64,000 bases of DNA. Origin: Cellvibrionaceae bacterium (GTDB lineage Bacteria; Pseudomonadota; Gammaproteobacteria; Pseudomonadales; Cellvibrionaceae). The stretch covers positions 186,001 to 250,000 of the forward strand of contig JAGKWQ010000002.1 of assembly GCA_021151825.1 (NCBI GenBank), given 5' to 3'. The notes under the pieces were generated by a model, which saw only the letters and a list, made by a program, of their open reading frames with translations, did not search any database and had not been told where the DNA came from. Position numbers and translations under genes: made by a program. Shown in pieces: positions 16,887 through 26,415 of the stretch; the stretch's first letter is position 1; each line of letters begins with the position of its first letter.

Positions 16887-17171
16887 TTAAGAACCGGCGG
16901 GCTTTACACAGCCCGCCAGCACCGCCTTTAATTCCTCAATGTATTTTTTTTGCTGCGCTCGTTCGGTTAAAACAATATTCACTAGCTCGCAATCTGTTTC
17001 ATGCCCTTGAACCAGGTTGGTAGCAAAGTTCGGTGGCACTGGAATTTCGCTGTGCTCGATGCACGGAATAATTACCGGCACTTTGGTTTCTACCGGCACA
17101 CTCACCGGCACTTTTTCAACACTGGTGCATGCAACCAGAAACAACACACAAAGCAGCATTAAAAATTTCAT
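16887..17171 (-). CDS. Outer-membrane spanin lipoprotein (Rz1-like)
   Basis: 94 residues with a lipoprotein signal (FLMLLCVLFLVAC, lipobox LVAC) and a Val/Pro-rich stretch after the Cys (VEKVPVSVPVETKVPVIIP). It directly follows, with a 4-base overlap, the inner-membrane spanin candidate. Together they span the periplasm and fuse inner and outer membranes at the last step of lysis. Confidence 0.75.
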   Translation of the reverse strand: MKFLMLLCVLFLVACTSVEKVPVSVPVETKVPVIIPCIEHSEIPVPPNFATNLVQGHETDCELVNIVLTERAQQKKYIEELKAVLAGCVKPAGS

Positions 17172-17560
17172 GGCAGTATCTCTTTTAAAATGGTTGAACC
17201 AATTCCGGCAACGGTGCAGCTTTTGCCATGATCTTGTTGTAAGCGGTTAATCTGTCCAGCCAGTGCCTGGATTTGCCCCGCTGCTTGCTGAAGCGCGTCC
17301 TGCCTTTGTTTTTTCATCACTTCCGTTTGTTGTTCCAACTCAGTGATTTTTTTGTTTTGCTCGCCAATGGCATTTTGCAAACCAGTCACTTCCATGCGTT
17401 TAATGAATGCTTCGGCTTGCAATGTGGTTTTATCGGTTTCCAGTTTTTCTACCTTGGATTGCAAGGCGAAGTTATGAATACCGGTAGGAATTAGCACCAG
17501 TAACAGCAGCACAGCCACAACGCCGGCGACATACGCTTTAATATTGCTTGTTGGATTCAT
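17168..17560 (-). CDS. Inner-membrane spanin (Rz-like)
   Basis: 130 residues from the ATG at 17560, which has GAGGTAG just upstream; the frame open to 17575 is not needed. One N-terminal transmembrane anchor (GVVAVLLLLVLIPTGI) is followed by a long coiled coil (VEKLETDKTTLQAEAFIKRME; LEQQTEVMKKQRQDALQQAAGQ). This is the classic i-spanin layout and sits before the lipoprotein partner. Confidence 0.8.
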   Translation of the reverse strand: MNPTSNIKAYVAGVVAVLLLLVLIPTGIHNFALQSKVEKLETDKTTLQAEAFIKRMEVTGLQNAIGEQNKKITELEQQTEVMKKQRQDALQQAAGQIQALAGQINRLQQDHGKSCTVAGIGSTILKEILP

Positions 17561-17762
17561 TACTACCTCTAGCAAAAAAGCTGGTGGCGTTTTGCACGGT
17601 GTGGCCGGTAATGTATGCGCCTACTGTGCCCAAAATTAAAAGCTGGTATGTACCTTCGTTGATGTAACCAAAAATCAACAACAGCGTATTCACTACACAA
17701 CAACCGAGTGCGAGTAAAAACCGCGTGCCACCGTAACGGCTAAAAATATGCGGCTCATTCAA
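17538..17762 (-). CDS. Holin-like small membrane protein
   Basis: About 74 residues from TTG at 17762, which has GAGG 8 bases upstream and overlaps the endolysin stop. A longer ATG frame to 17798 lies inside the endolysin gene. Two hydrophobic segments are visible (FLLALGCCVVNTLLLIFGYI; LLILGTVGAYITGHTV). Position between endolysin and spanins supports a holin. TTG as start is an inference. Confidence 0.6.
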   Translation of the reverse strand: MNEPHIFSRYGGTRFLLALGCCVVNTLLLIFGYINEGTYQLLILGTVGAYITGHTVQNATSFFARGSNESNKQY

Positions 17763-18348
17763 AATCTTTATCCTCAAATAATGTGTAAGTGAAACCATTG
17801 CCGTAAATATCTGCCGCGTATTTAGCGAGGCGCATTAACTGATCAAAGTCTTTGCTACTGGCGATGACCTGGCATCCTGCGGACCATTTATCTACCTGAG
17901 TGCTCGTGCCATCCAACCGTGCGCGATGGCAATTCAAACCAATTAATTCACGGTGGCCCGTGCGTGCATCCAGATCCAATTTTCCATCGCGGTTGTTATC
18001 GCGAATAAAAACCGTTGGTGAGGTTTGCACCAGGGCTTCGTATTGGCCCTTGTGCCAACCCAATCGCCATAAACCAAAATATTGGTTAGCCGGCAAAATT
18101 GCGGTGCCTTGTACGTTCGCTGGATTCTCCCGGTAATAGGTGCCCGGGTCGGTGGTACAGGCGTATTGCAGCAACACTTGTTTACCGTTATCGGTGAAGG
18201 CCACACAAAACACATCATTAAACGTGTTTGCATGCAAATCGCGCGTGTTGCGAATTCCAATCAAATTCAAATTGAAATCGCCGCCCTCAAAAAATCGGTA
18301 ACCCTTGGCGCGGCTGATTTGCTTTATCAATTCATAACTGAGTTGCAT
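17755..18348 (-). CDS. Endolysin candidate with L,D-transpeptidase-like active site
   Basis: 197 residues, no signal peptide. His141 and an SAGC motif at 156-159 are separated by 14 residues, matching the YkuD-type H-x(14)-S-x-G-C catalytic pattern. A calcium-site-like DNNRDGKLDLD loop lies upstream at 117-127. The gene leads a holin/spanin cassette, so a peptidoglycan-cleaving enzyme is expected. That such a fold acts as hydrolase rather than transpeptidase here is inference. Confidence 0.65.
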   Translation of the reverse strand: MQLSYELIKQISRAKGYRFFEGGDFNLNLIGIRNTRDLHANTFNDVFCVAFTDNGKQVLLQYACTTDPGTYYRENPANVQGTAILPANQYFGLWRLGWHKGQYEALVQTSPTVFIRDNNRDGKLDLDARTGHRELIGLNCHRARLDGTSTQVDKWSAGCQVIASSKDFDQLMRLAKYAADIYGNGFTYTLFEDKDFE

Positions 18349-18378
18349 GGCGTGGCCCTACCCGTTCAATCAAAACGA

Positions 18379-18831
18379 TTAGCGAAGGTGTTCAGTAGAC
18401 TTGCGGGACAAATACGGCACGCCGTTAATGCGCACAAAATCCGGGCTGGTTACATCAAACGCAATTTTGTGTTTCTTCTTCTCACCACCTTTTGAATCGA
18501 GGTTGATCAAATCAGAAATACGCAATGAGCAACCAAACATTTCCACCTTTAAGCTTTCGTCATCAAGTTCACCGTGCACAATGATGTCGAAATCGTCCAT
18601 CTCTTCGTATGAACCGGATTTTTTCGCAGCTTCGTTCAGCAGGTTGAAGTTCTGTGTATCCAATTCAAATTCACCGGAACAACCCACCTCGCCGCGCACT
18701 TTTCCATTCGGTGCGCCTTTCGTTTTGGAAACACTTTTGCCATCGTCAATCGTTGCACTCATGGATTCCACATGAACCATGATGTCCCCGATCATTACAT
18801 CGAAATCGCGCCCGCCCAGTCTTCCGGCCAT
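18379..18831 (-). CDS. Tail tube protein (DUF2597-type)
   Basis: 150 residues, beta-rich and without Cys pairs. MAGRLGGRDFDVMIGDIMVHVESM and the LGGEKK/SPDFVRINGVPY pattern match the DUF2597 family of kappa-type phages, placed right after the sheath as P2 FII follows FI. It polymerises into the inner tail tube. It ends 30 bases before the endolysin. Confidence 0.8.
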   Translation of the reverse strand: MAGRLGGRDFDVMIGDIMVHVESMSATIDDGKSVSKTKGAPNGKVRGEVGCSGEFELDTQNFNLLNEAAKKSGSYEEMDDFDIIVHGELDDESLKVEMFGCSLRISDLINLDSKGGEKKKHKIAFDVTSPDFVRINGVPYLSRKSTEHLR

Positions 18832-18870
18832 GTTCTTTACTCCAAAAAATCAGTTAAAAAATGAATTGCG

Positions 18871-19983
18871 TTACGCGGCTGCGCTGCTCAAATCCAGAAT
18901 TAAATTTGCGGTGATTTCTTTCGCGCAATTGATCGGTTTCACCTTGATGTACACCTCAACCGAATTCCGTTCAGGCCACACGATGGTGATACTGTCATCC
19001 GCGGGTGATTCGATTTCCCCAGGGAATTGTTCACCGTTAAACACGACGCTTTTGGCCATGTCGCGAAGCGGACGCATGAAATAGGTTTTGTTGCTCTCGA
19101 TGCTGATCGTGCTGTCATTCAAACGGCGGTTACCGATACGTTTGATTGCAAGGATGCGAACTGCGCGCGCGGCTTTGTCAATCACACGCAGGTTTTCAAT
19201 CACCTGGTAATCGCCACCTGGTTCATCGAGCAAATTGCAGTCACCCCAAAAGGTTCCCGGGTAATCCGGGTAATGCTGGATGCAACTCAAACGGTTCGTG
19301 TCCAGGGAAGCCAGAATCGCGTCTGGCAGGCTTGTACCGGTGTTGTCTTTGGGAGTGTCACCCAACCCCAGCACTGGGCCTGTTTCAACGCGCATGGGTG
19401 TATCAGCAATGCTCACAGCACGGTTGCACAGGCGCCCCGCTAACACGCCAATATCGTTTCCGTGGAGTTGCGGTACAGCAGCAACGCGATACGCGCTAAC
19501 ACCGTTCGTTAACGCCGCCTGCGCGGCTAGGTATTGCGCCCAGGTCTGGGTATCGTCATCGATGCCGGCAGTTGCCATAAGCAAAATCACACGGCGTGCG
19601 TGTTGAGTACGAACCGATTCCGCTTTTGTATTTGCAGTAGTGAGTTCGTTGGCTGTCGCCACGGGTTTGCACACGACAACCAATTCCGGACTAATGGTTT
19701 GCAATGCCAGGTCGAGCGCTTCTTTCCAATCATCATCAACCGCAATCGGGGCAACATAGGCCTGCCAGTTCTCACCGCCGTTTGCACGCGCGGCAATCAC
19801 ATTCGTTTTTAAATCGCTAACCGCCGCACCCAACACCACGTTTAAATCGCTTTGCGTGTTCACAGGCAACACAGCGCCCACGTTCACAGGTGCAACACCG
19901 ATGAGTAATGTTTTGCGTTCAATCTCCGGAAAATTGCCCTGCCCCAGATTCAGGTTATTTACGTTTACTTTGCCTTGAGCCAT
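18871..19983 (-). CDS. Tail sheath protein (DUF2586-type, gpFI-like)
   Basis: 370 residues from ATG at 19983 (MAQGKVNVNN...). The frame open to 20091 overlaps the upstream gene and is not needed. The protein resembles DUF2586 tail sheath proteins of kappa/K139 phages: a conserved start, the segment RQQAVLLMATAGI-like (RRVILLMATAGI) and a C-terminal sheath-type strand (NSVEVYIKVKPINCAKEITANL). It forms the contractile sheath around the tube. Confidence 0.82.
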   Translation of the reverse strand: MAQGKVNVNNLNLGQGNFPEIERKTLLIGVAPVNVGAVLPVNTQSDLNVVLGAAVSDLKTNVIAARANGGENWQAYVAPIAVDDDWKEALDLALQTISPELVVVCKPVATANELTTANTKAESVRTQHARRVILLMATAGIDDDTQTWAQYLAAQAALTNGVSAYRVAAVPQLHGNDIGVLAGRLCNRAVSIADTPMRVETGPVLGLGDTPKDNTGTSLPDAILASLDTNRLSCIQHYPDYPGTFWGDCNLLDEPGGDYQVIENLRVIDKAARAVRILAIKRIGNRRLNDSTISIESNKTYFMRPLRDMAKSVVFNGEQFPGEIESPADDSITIVWPERNSVEVYIKVKPINCAKEITANLILDLSSAAA

Positions 19984-19985
19984 AG

Positions 19986-20645
19986 CTACACCCGCGAATG
20001 AATTGTGTTGTCGTAAATTTTTTCTACAAACCGGTTTACGTCTGCCTGCGTCGCGCCCAAAAAGGAACGCCCCGGCACTTTGGTAAGCCATGATTGTTTT
20101 GGTGTTTCGTCGCGCAGCCTTCTTAAAATTAATCCGGCCTGCTTTTGCTTTAAATTTTCTTTAATCCATTTCAACGAAGGCCTTCGCCATTTTTTGGTTC
20201 CTTTCACACGAATTTTGTAACCGGCGCTACGCAAGGATTTAGCTTGTTTGGACGTTGCTAAACTTTCCTGCTTTTCTTGCCGTTTTTTACTGCGCATCTG
20301 CTCCTTATGCATTTCCGCAGATGTCATCGTTTTTGTTGCACCTTCATGCTGCTGAAATGCAACACCGCCCTTAAAACCAACATCCACATAATCGTTAGTT
20401 AAAATGTTGGCACTGACCTGGCGATTTAGTCGCCGCAGCAATCGGCGATCATTTCCCCGTTTACGCGCTTCCCAGGGCTTACCATCAACATCACGGCCTG
20501 CTCGCAAATTGCGAATACTTTGCCGCTTAATTTCCCTGCCTATTCCACCTAACAACTGCCGGCGTTTGCGCGGTGGCAATGCCAGTACTTCCATTCGCTT
20601 CTGCGCGGACAGCGCACCAAAAACATTAATCTGAACCGAACTCAT
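19986..20645 (-). CDS. Tail completion protein gpS-like
   Basis: 219 residues, strongly basic. The start region has LPPRKRRQLLGGIGREIKRQS and RAGRDVDGKPWEARK, the signature of P2 gpS/phage virion morphogenesis proteins (G-x-PWxxRK). It follows gpR with a 20-base overlap. It completes the head-proximal tail end. It is longer than P2 gpS, with an extra Lys-rich region in the middle. Confidence 0.82.
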   Translation of the reverse strand: MSSVQINVFGALSAQKRMEVLALPPRKRRQLLGGIGREIKRQSIRNLRAGRDVDGKPWEARKRGNDRRLLRRLNRQVSANILTNDYVDVGFKGGVAFQQHEGATKTMTSAEMHKEQMRSKKRQEKQESLATSKQAKSLRSAGYKIRVKGTKKWRRPSLKWIKENLKQKQAGLILRRLRDETPKQSWLTKVPGRSFLGATQADVNRFVEKIYDNTIHSRV

Positions 20646-21117
20646 AAGGTTTATCCGTTTGCCGTGCTTGCGAGTCCCCTACGCCTACTTTGTTGGCATC
20701 GGTAATCAGCGCCGGTGCAACGCTGTAACGTTTACCGCGAAACAAAATCGGGCCTTCGTCATCCGGTACAATTTCTATCGGCTCATCAAACGTGACGGTG
20801 ATTTCCAAATCGACGCAGGTGTCATCGAGTACCGTCACATCCACTTTGGGCGAATCCAATTCCAGATCGTCGCGGTTATCGTCGTTCTCGATTAACCAAA
20901 TGGAGAGCAACACTAAAAATAAATCGGCATCATCGGAGTAGCGCTCGATTGAAAACACCGCGTCATAACGAAAGCGGCAAATCAACAAGCCATTACCCTG
21001 GCGTTTACTGGTGTAATTGTTTTCACCGTTTTCCATCCAGTAATCGAACTGCTCGGCTGCAAACAAATTTTGATCCCGCAGGAAATTCGCCAGCGCTTGC
21101 ATTTTTGCCAAAGCCAT
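20626..21117 (-). CDS. Tail completion protein gpR-like
   Basis: 163 residues. It has the gpR arrangement: N-terminal helix with the DQNLFAAEQFDYW-type core, IERYSDDADLFLVLLSIWL, then an acidic beta half. It starts at the base after the gpL stop and overlaps gpS. It takes part in the head-tail connector side of the tail. Confidence 0.8.
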   Translation of the reverse strand: MALAKMQALANFLRDQNLFAAEQFDYWMENGENNYTSKRQGNGLLICRFRYDAVFSIERYSDDADLFLVLLSIWLIENDDNRDDLELDSPKVDVTVLDDTCVDLEITVTFDEPIEIVPDDEGPILFRGKRYSVAPALITDANKVGVGDSQARQTDKPYEFGSD

Positions 21118-21582
21118 TTACAGCAACTCCACACTGATGTTTTCCGGTACCCCTAAAAACCGGCGAATCGCACGACCTGATTGCGCAAGGTAATACTGAA
21201 AATTATCCTCAGATTCCTTCGCTTCATTTTCCGCCTGCTCGCGCCGGTTAATGGTTGGAAACTCCATTAACAGCAAACCTTTCGCACGCATGAACACTGC
21301 GCTTTTGTACTGGTCGATACTTTGTTTCACACCGCCAATTTCTTCACCTGGAACATCGGCCAGCGATGCATAACCCGCACCTATCCATTGCAGCTTGACC
21401 ACTGCTAACAACTTGTTGCAGTCGCTAATTGCCAATCGCAATTTTTGTTCAACTAATTCCTGTGTGTACTCTGTTGGAATCCGGTAAACCTTTTGGAAAT
21501 CACCTAAATTCAAAGCCGGGAAAAAACCATCATTAGCAATGTCGGTGTTTAAAAATGTTTGTGTCTTTCCAACGAAGCTCAT
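21118..21582 (-). CDS. Head completion protein gpL-like
   Basis: 154 residues from ATG at 21582 (MSFVGKTQTF...). Extra upstream codons to 21648 encode an unlikely Leu/Val-rich peptide and are not used. The pattern FFPALNLGDFQKVYRIP matches P2 gpL, and the C-terminal AIRRFLGVPENISVELL fits as well. It stabilises packaged heads before tail joining. Confidence 0.85.
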   Translation of the reverse strand: MSFVGKTQTFLNTDIANDGFFPALNLGDFQKVYRIPTEYTQELVEQKLRLAISDCNKLLAVVKLQWIGAGYASLADVPGEEIGGVKQSIDQYKSAVFMRAKGLLLMEFPTINRREQAENEAKESEDNFQYYLAQSGRAIRRFLGVPENISVELL

Positions 21583-21708
21583 TACAACTACTCGCAAATA
21601 GACACTGAGCAAAACGGGCAACAACAAAACCAAATAAGCCCTGCGCATCTCGCGCGTTCTCGGGCGTGTTATGTGTTCCCGTTTGCCAGTGCTCTCGGGG
21701 AGAGACGG

Positions 21709-22443
21709 TTAGAGCAGTGTAAGCTCTTTGTTTAATTTCTTTTGCACACGGTGGAGTGAACCTTTAACGCCGTGTTTTTCCGGATTAGCAGCTACCGCTT
21801 TCAAAAAATAGGATTCTGCTTTTTCATCCTGCTTTTCATGCTCAGCGTAAAGCGCTACCAGTTTGAACAACATGCTTGTCAATGCCGGTTCGCTTACCAA
21901 CCACTGATTGGTTTCAATGCGCGCAACCACTTCTGATAAATAAGGCTCTGCACTGTGCTGGGCTTTGAATTGTTCTAATGCCCAGTCATGCACCTGCCGC
22001 GAAATAACAGATTCCAAATTTGCCGACTTAAAGTTGTCAGGCATTTTTTGGCCTTGCGCGATGGCAAAATCAGCCCAGTAAATACCCTGTTCAATTAGGC
22101 CCGCGTCGATCAACCAAATTGCAAACCACACCAGTGGTTCAAACGGACGTTTAGCACCGCTATCGCGATACTGTTCAATGATCGGTAGCCACTTCGGAAT
22201 TAACTGTTCCTTTTTGAGCGCAATTTTCTTTTTCACATCGGTGTGTTGTTTCAGTGCTTCCCGATCCTGCGCTAACGCTGCAAGCACTACATCGTGTTGG
22301 TTTGCAACATCGGATAAAACCCTGTTGAGTTTCACCGCAACATCGCCGGTATTAATATCTGCGGTAGTGCGTTGCTCATTCAGTTTTTCAGCAGCCACCT
22401 TTGCCAGGCATTTCGCTTTGTGCGCTTGAGTGTCGTACAACAT
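21709..22443 (-). CDS. Small terminase subunit gpM-like
   Basis: 244 residues. ALKQHTDVKKKIALKKEQLIPKWLPIIEQY and PFEPLVWFAIWLIDAGLIEQGIYWADFAI are the hallmark of P2 gpM. It binds cos DNA and works with gpP. It lies between capsid and gpL as in P2. About 126 bases downstream of its stop, before the gpL start, hold no gene. Confidence 0.9.
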   Translation of the reverse strand: MLYDTQAHKAKCLAKVAAEKLNEQRTTADINTGDVAVKLNRVLSDVANQHDVVLAALAQDREALKQHTDVKKKIALKKEQLIPKWLPIIEQYRDSGAKRPFEPLVWFAIWLIDAGLIEQGIYWADFAIAQGQKMPDNFKSANLESVISRQVHDWALEQFKAQHSAEPYLSEVVARIETNQWLVSEPALTSMLFKLVALYAEHEKQDEKAESYFLKAVAANPEKHGVKGSLHRVQKKLNKELTLL

Positions 22444-22529
22444 AAAATTGATTCCCCGAGTTATTTAAAATCCCCGCTCAACAAAGAGCGGGTAATAAGT
22501 TGGCTTCCCTGCTTTCATGCCAAGAAAAA

Positions 22530-23576
22530 TTAAACCCAGTTACCGGCGGCGCTTTTCAGTTTGATATTTTTGAACTCAAAACCAGCCGCTTTGTTTTCAT
22601 CTTCGACAATGAAACCATCATTCACACTGCTGTACTCCTCAATGCGATTGCGTTTCGGGTTATCGATAACTTGGCGACGAAGACTTGAGTCCTGGTAATA
22701 CCAGCTCAGGTTGTTGTAGCTTGTGATAATCAATCCGCGAGACGGGAAACCACTCGGTGTATCCACGGAAAGGTTGGCGTAAGTGCGAGTAACTTTTTCA
22801 TTCGCAATACGCTCTTTCTCAGTCGGTGTTTCACCTTGTGCGGCGTAAAGAGCTGCTTTGTCGAGAGCCAACAAATCCTCACCAATAAACGCCACCAAAT
22901 CGTTTTTGCGTCGGTAAATTGGATCGATCATTTGCAGACAAGCGTGGACAGCAGTGTCGAGGTTTACAAAGTCACCACCAGCACCGATACGAATTTGATT
23001 TGCGTTAGCGCCCTGCAAATACCACTGAGCACCTGCATTAAATTCGCGAAGGATTTGCAACCAACCTTTATTTACATCTTCAAAGTTAGGGTTATCTTCA
23101 AAATCAGTGACAGGTGCAGCGTGTGTGCCGTACCAACCAGTAGTTAAGCGAGCCATCGCCTGTGCTTCACGTAGCCAAGTGCCGTAGCGATCTTTGAAGT
23201 CTGGAAACTTCGCCCAGGTATCAATTTTGGCGTAGGTTAAGTGGGTGTCATTTTCGGTAGAAAATAACTCGTAACCTTTTTGATCGAGAGTAACTACACT
23301 GCCGGTTTGGCGGTCATTAGTTTCAGTGTTAGTGCGCTTAGGATGCACACCGACAACCGAACCAATTACACGCTCGCCTTTAAGCTCAGTTACCGGGAAG
23401 CTGTTAATTTTTTTGAAAAAGGTGTCCGTTTCGACAATTTTGTCGACAAGCTTTTGGGCAGTGCTGGGCGTAACCGAAAACTTTTTGCCCACGGTTTTAA
23501 CACCATATCCAAGGGCAAGTGATTTGAAGTAATGGTTAAGCTTGGCTTCCGCCTGGGGACTCAAATGAGTGGTCAT
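22530..23576 (-). CDS. Major capsid protein gpN-like
   Basis: 348 residues. The start (HLSPQAEAKLNHYFKSLALGYGV) and INSFPVTELKGERVIGSVVG match P2 gpN, and the C-terminal part RNRIEEYSSVNDGFIVED is the conserved gpN end. It forms the HK97-type T=7 (or T=4 with a satellite) capsid. It follows scaffold as expected. Confidence 0.92.
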   Translation of the reverse strand: MTTHLSPQAEAKLNHYFKSLALGYGVKTVGKKFSVTPSTAQKLVDKIVETDTFFKKINSFPVTELKGERVIGSVVGVHPKRTNTETNDRQTGSVVTLDQKGYELFSTENDTHLTYAKIDTWAKFPDFKDRYGTWLREAQAMARLTTGWYGTHAAPVTDFEDNPNFEDVNKGWLQILREFNAGAQWYLQGANANQIRIGAGGDFVNLDTAVHACLQMIDPIYRRKNDLVAFIGEDLLALDKAALYAAQGETPTEKERIANEKVTRTYANLSVDTPSGFPSRGLIITSYNNLSWYYQDSSLRRQVIDNPKRNRIEEYSSVNDGFIVEDENKAAGFEFKNIKLKSAAGNWV

Positions 23577-23626
23577 GTTTCAGTTCCTAAAAAACCAATA
23601 AAGTGAAAAACACCAACAAAGCAGAA

Positions 23627-24478
23627 TTAGATTTCCGCTTCTATATCACCCAAATTTTCCAAACCATTGGTGCCTGGAATCGGGGTGTTTTTAAGCTCGG
23701 TGAACTTCGTGTCGAGATCGGTCAATTTTTTGGCAAGATCGTCATAATCCTTCTTGCTAACAAACTCGCCTTTGCCGTCGTCGTTCGTTTTGTTTTTGTC
23801 GCCACCACTTTTATCATCATCCTCATTTTTAGCCGGAGGCTTTGCAGTGAATTTTTCAATCATTGCTGTCAATGCAGTCGCGATTTTGTTTTGACCTTCG
23901 ACCAATTGGTTAAACTGTTCTTTATCCATAGCGGTTTCCTGGCTTTCGCCGTTTTCTTTGTTAAGTAAATTGCGGAATTTTTGAACGAGCCATGACTCGT
24001 CGTTTTCAGATTCTTCTACATCGGAGAAGCTGACTTCAGGACCGCAGATCCAGAACTTATCTTGATCTGCACTGAAATTTAATTCGGAGGTTCCTACACT
24101 TGCTGGCTCATCAGTCGCGGCCATACCACCCAAATAGAATTTTCCAGTGCCGCGAAAATTTCCTAAAACCTCAATGGAGCTATGCGTGTAATTACCACGG
24201 CGATTCGCGTAAACAAGATCATCCGTTGGGGCCAAAATAGCCATTAACTGAACTTCGCCTTTTAGTGCTTCATCTTTCGCGGGTTCCAGTTTCAGCTCTA
24301 CCACTTTCCCCTGCGCACCAAAGTAGCGTTTGTGGTCTGGCCAAATTTTTGCGCTATACAAACTTTCTTTGTAAGTAGCCGCCATATCCTCCAGCCACTC
24401 TTTTTTAATGACACGGCCATCGACGGTGGGACCACTCGTAGCAATGATTACCCAACCTGTTTTTAAATTTCTTGCCAT
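23627..24478 (-). CDS. Capsid scaffold/protease gpO-like
   Basis: 283 residues from ATG at 24478 (MARNLKTGWV...), matching the P2 gpO start (MAKK-type, then TVDGR-V-I). The frame open to 24562 is not needed. The N-terminal half is the serine-protease part with KIWPDHKRYFGAQGKVVEL and THSSIEVLGNF. The C-terminal half is an acidic coiled scaffold (DDDKSGGDKNKTNDDG; DLAKKLTDLDTKF). It directs capsid assembly and self-cleaves. Confidence 0.88.
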   Translation of the reverse strand: MARNLKTGWVIIATSGPTVDGRVIKKEWLEDMAATYKESLYSAKIWPDHKRYFGAQGKVVELKLEPAKDEALKGEVQLMAILAPTDDLVYANRRGNYTHSSIEVLGNFRGTGKFYLGGMAATDEPASVGTSELNFSADQDKFWICGPEVSFSDVEESENDESWLVQKFRNLLNKENGESQETAMDKEQFNQLVEGQNKIATALTAMIEKFTAKPPAKNEDDDKSGGDKNKTNDDGKGEFVSKKDYDDLAKKLTDLDTKFTELKNTPIPGTNGLENLGDIEAEI

Positions 24479-24580
24479 GAAAACTGCACTCAAAAAGTTG
24501 AAGACATTCAGCGTCGATTCATTTGATGTGTGCAGAATATTTTTAATTTGTTCTCCGTTCAAAACCTACAGGTCCTATAC

Positions 24581-24605
24581 ATTTCTATAACGCACTTTTA
24601 GAAAT
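24581..24605. promoter_or_regulatory. Dyad between divergent terminase and scaffold genes
   Basis: ATTTCTA (24581-24587) and TAGAAAT (24599-24605) form perfect arms around an 11-base spacer, centred between the leftward scaffold gene and the rightward large terminase. P2-like phages put divergent late promoters here, activated by a zinc-finger Ogr protein that binds a dyad. This dyad is a candidate site for the Ogr-like protein at 27545. It is not the canonical TGT-N12-ACA. Confidence 0.4.
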
Positions 24606-24658
24606 TCATCGAACCGCATTCAATAAATATTCATTCGCCAGCAACATAAACTGGCGCC

Positions 24659-26413
24659 ATGAATGCAAAAGCCAAAGTACAAATCACACCGGAAATAAAA
24701 CTTGCTGCAAGAGCATTGTTCTTGCAGGGCATGTCCATTACAGAAGTTGCTGAAAAATTTGGGGTTACAGGGCGCACTGTTTATAACTGGCGTGACGAAG
24801 GGCAATGGGGCGATTTAATTGCCGGCGTAAGCATTGAACAGGCTGTTAGCAGACGCATTATTCTGCTGACCGAGAAGGACGGAAAAACCAAAGAGGAATT
24901 GGAAGAACTCGACAAGCTTTTTAAACACCTGGAACACATCGCCCGGATCGACCAGATCAAGGCAAAGAAGCTGCAAACTGCCAATGATGATGGAACGCTC
25001 AAAACAGAGCGCGCCGACAAAAAGAAAAAGAACAGCGCTAAAAACGATATTAGCGGTATTACGCCAGAACGCCTGGAAGAAATCCGCAAGGAATTATTTT
25101 ACGATTACCAGCATTGCTGGCACGACAACAAAAGCCAGCGCACCCGCTTCATTCTTAAATCCCGCCAGATTGGTGCTACTTACTATTTTGCATGGGAAGC
25201 ATTTCAAGATGCCGTAATCACCGGCGATAACCAAATATTCCTGAGCGCCAGTAAGAACCAAGCCGAAATATTCAAGGCCTACATTTTAATGTTCGCCAAA
25301 AAATATTTTGATATTGAATTGAAAGGCAGCGATTGTATTACGTTAAGCAATGGTGCCGAATTGCGTTTTGTTTCCACCAACGGTCGCACCGCCCAGGGTT
25401 ATCACGGGCACCTGTACATCGATGAAGTATTCTGGATTCCAGACTTCAAGAAATTGAACACTCTCGCCAGTGGTATGGCTGCGCATAAGAAATGGCGTAA
25501 AACCTACTTCTCTACTCCATCGATTAAAACGCATGGCGCCTTCCCGTTGTGGAGCGGCGAGAAATTCAATGAGAAACGTAAAAATAAAGTTGAATTTGAC
25601 CTTAGCCACGCCGCTATAAAAGACGGCGCTTTAGGCCCCGATAAAATTTGGCGAAATATTGTCACTGTTGTGGATGCGCAGGAAAAAGGCTGTGATCTGT
25701 TTGATATTGACGAGTTGAAACTCGAATACAGCGACGCCGAATTTAATAACCTGTTCATGTGCGCCTTTATGGAAGCGGGCTTATCCGTTTTCAAATTGGG
25801 TGACCTTCTCAATTGTGCCGTTGATTCCAATGTGGTTTGGGTAGATTTCCAAACGGGCACAATTCGCCCCTATGGCAACAAGCCAGTATGGATTGGTTAT
25901 GACCCTGCCCGGCGCGGTGACAAATCATCTGTGGTGGTGCTTGGTGTTCCGCTCGCGCCAGGTGAGAAATTCCGAGTATTGGAAAAAATCACGTTGCGCG
26001 GCTCATGGATAAGCCAGGCGAACGAAATTGAAAAGCTTTGCGGTAAATACAACGTAACGTTTATGGGCATCGACTGTACTGGCCCCGGTAACGGCGTATT
26101 TGAAATGGTGCAAAACTTTTTCCCGCGCGCAACACCAATTCACTACGGCTTAGACACCAAAACCAAATTAGTACTTAAAGGTATCGACATTATCGAAAGT
26201 GGCCGTATCGAATGGGATGCAGAACACACCGATATTGCCCAGGCATTTTTGCAAATCACCCAGGTAAGCACCGGCAATGACCAAATTACTTACGCATCTG
26301 ACCGCAATAGCGAAACAGGACACGCCGACGTTGCCTGGTCAATTTTACACGGCCTATCTAACGAACCCTTGAACACAAAACGCCGTAAATCCGGTGTAGC
26401 AATGAGCGCTTAA
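24659..26413 (+). CDS. Large terminase subunit gpP-like
   Basis: 584 residues. An N-terminal helix-turn-helix (MSITEVAEKFGVTGRTVYNWRD) leads to the ATPase core: LKSRQIGATYYFAWEAF holds the Walker A-like R-Q-x-G segment, and HLYIDEVFWIPDF the Walker B. The nuclease part includes WIGYDPARRGDKSSV and FMGIDCTG with metal-binding Asp. It packages DNA with gpM. Divergent from the capsid operon, as in P2. Confidence 0.93.
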   Translation: MNAKAKVQITPEIKLAARALFLQGMSITEVAEKFGVTGRTVYNWRDEGQWGDLIAGVSIEQAVSRRIILLTEKDGKTKEELEELDKLFKHLEHIARIDQIKAKKLQTANDDGTLKTERADKKKKNSAKNDISGITPERLEEIRKELFYDYQHCWHDNKSQRTRFILKSRQIGATYYFAWEAFQDAVITGDNQIFLSASKNQAEIFKAYILMFAKKYFDIELKGSDCITLSNGAELRFVSTNGRTAQGYHGHLYIDEVFWIPDFKKLNTLASGMAAHKKWRKTYFSTPSIKTHGAFPLWSGEKFNEKRKNKVEFDLSHAAIKDGALGPDKIWRNIVTVVDAQEKGCDLFDIDELKLEYSDAEFNNLFMCAFMEAGLSVFKLGDLLNCAVDSNVVWVDFQTGTIRPYGNKPVWIGYDPARRGDKSSVVVLGVPLAPGEKFRVLEKITLRGSWISQANEIEKLCGKYNVTFMGIDCTGPGNGVFEMVQNFFPRATPIHYGLDTKTKLVLKGIDIIESGRIEWDAEHTDIAQAFLQITQVSTGNDQITYASDRNSETGHADVAWSILHGLSNEPLNTKRRKSGVAMSA

Positions 26414-26415
26414 CA

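Noticed and set aside
24563..24658. Classical Ogr site TGT-N12-ACA
   Set aside because: No exact match was found by eye. Only the ATTTCTA dyad is reported.
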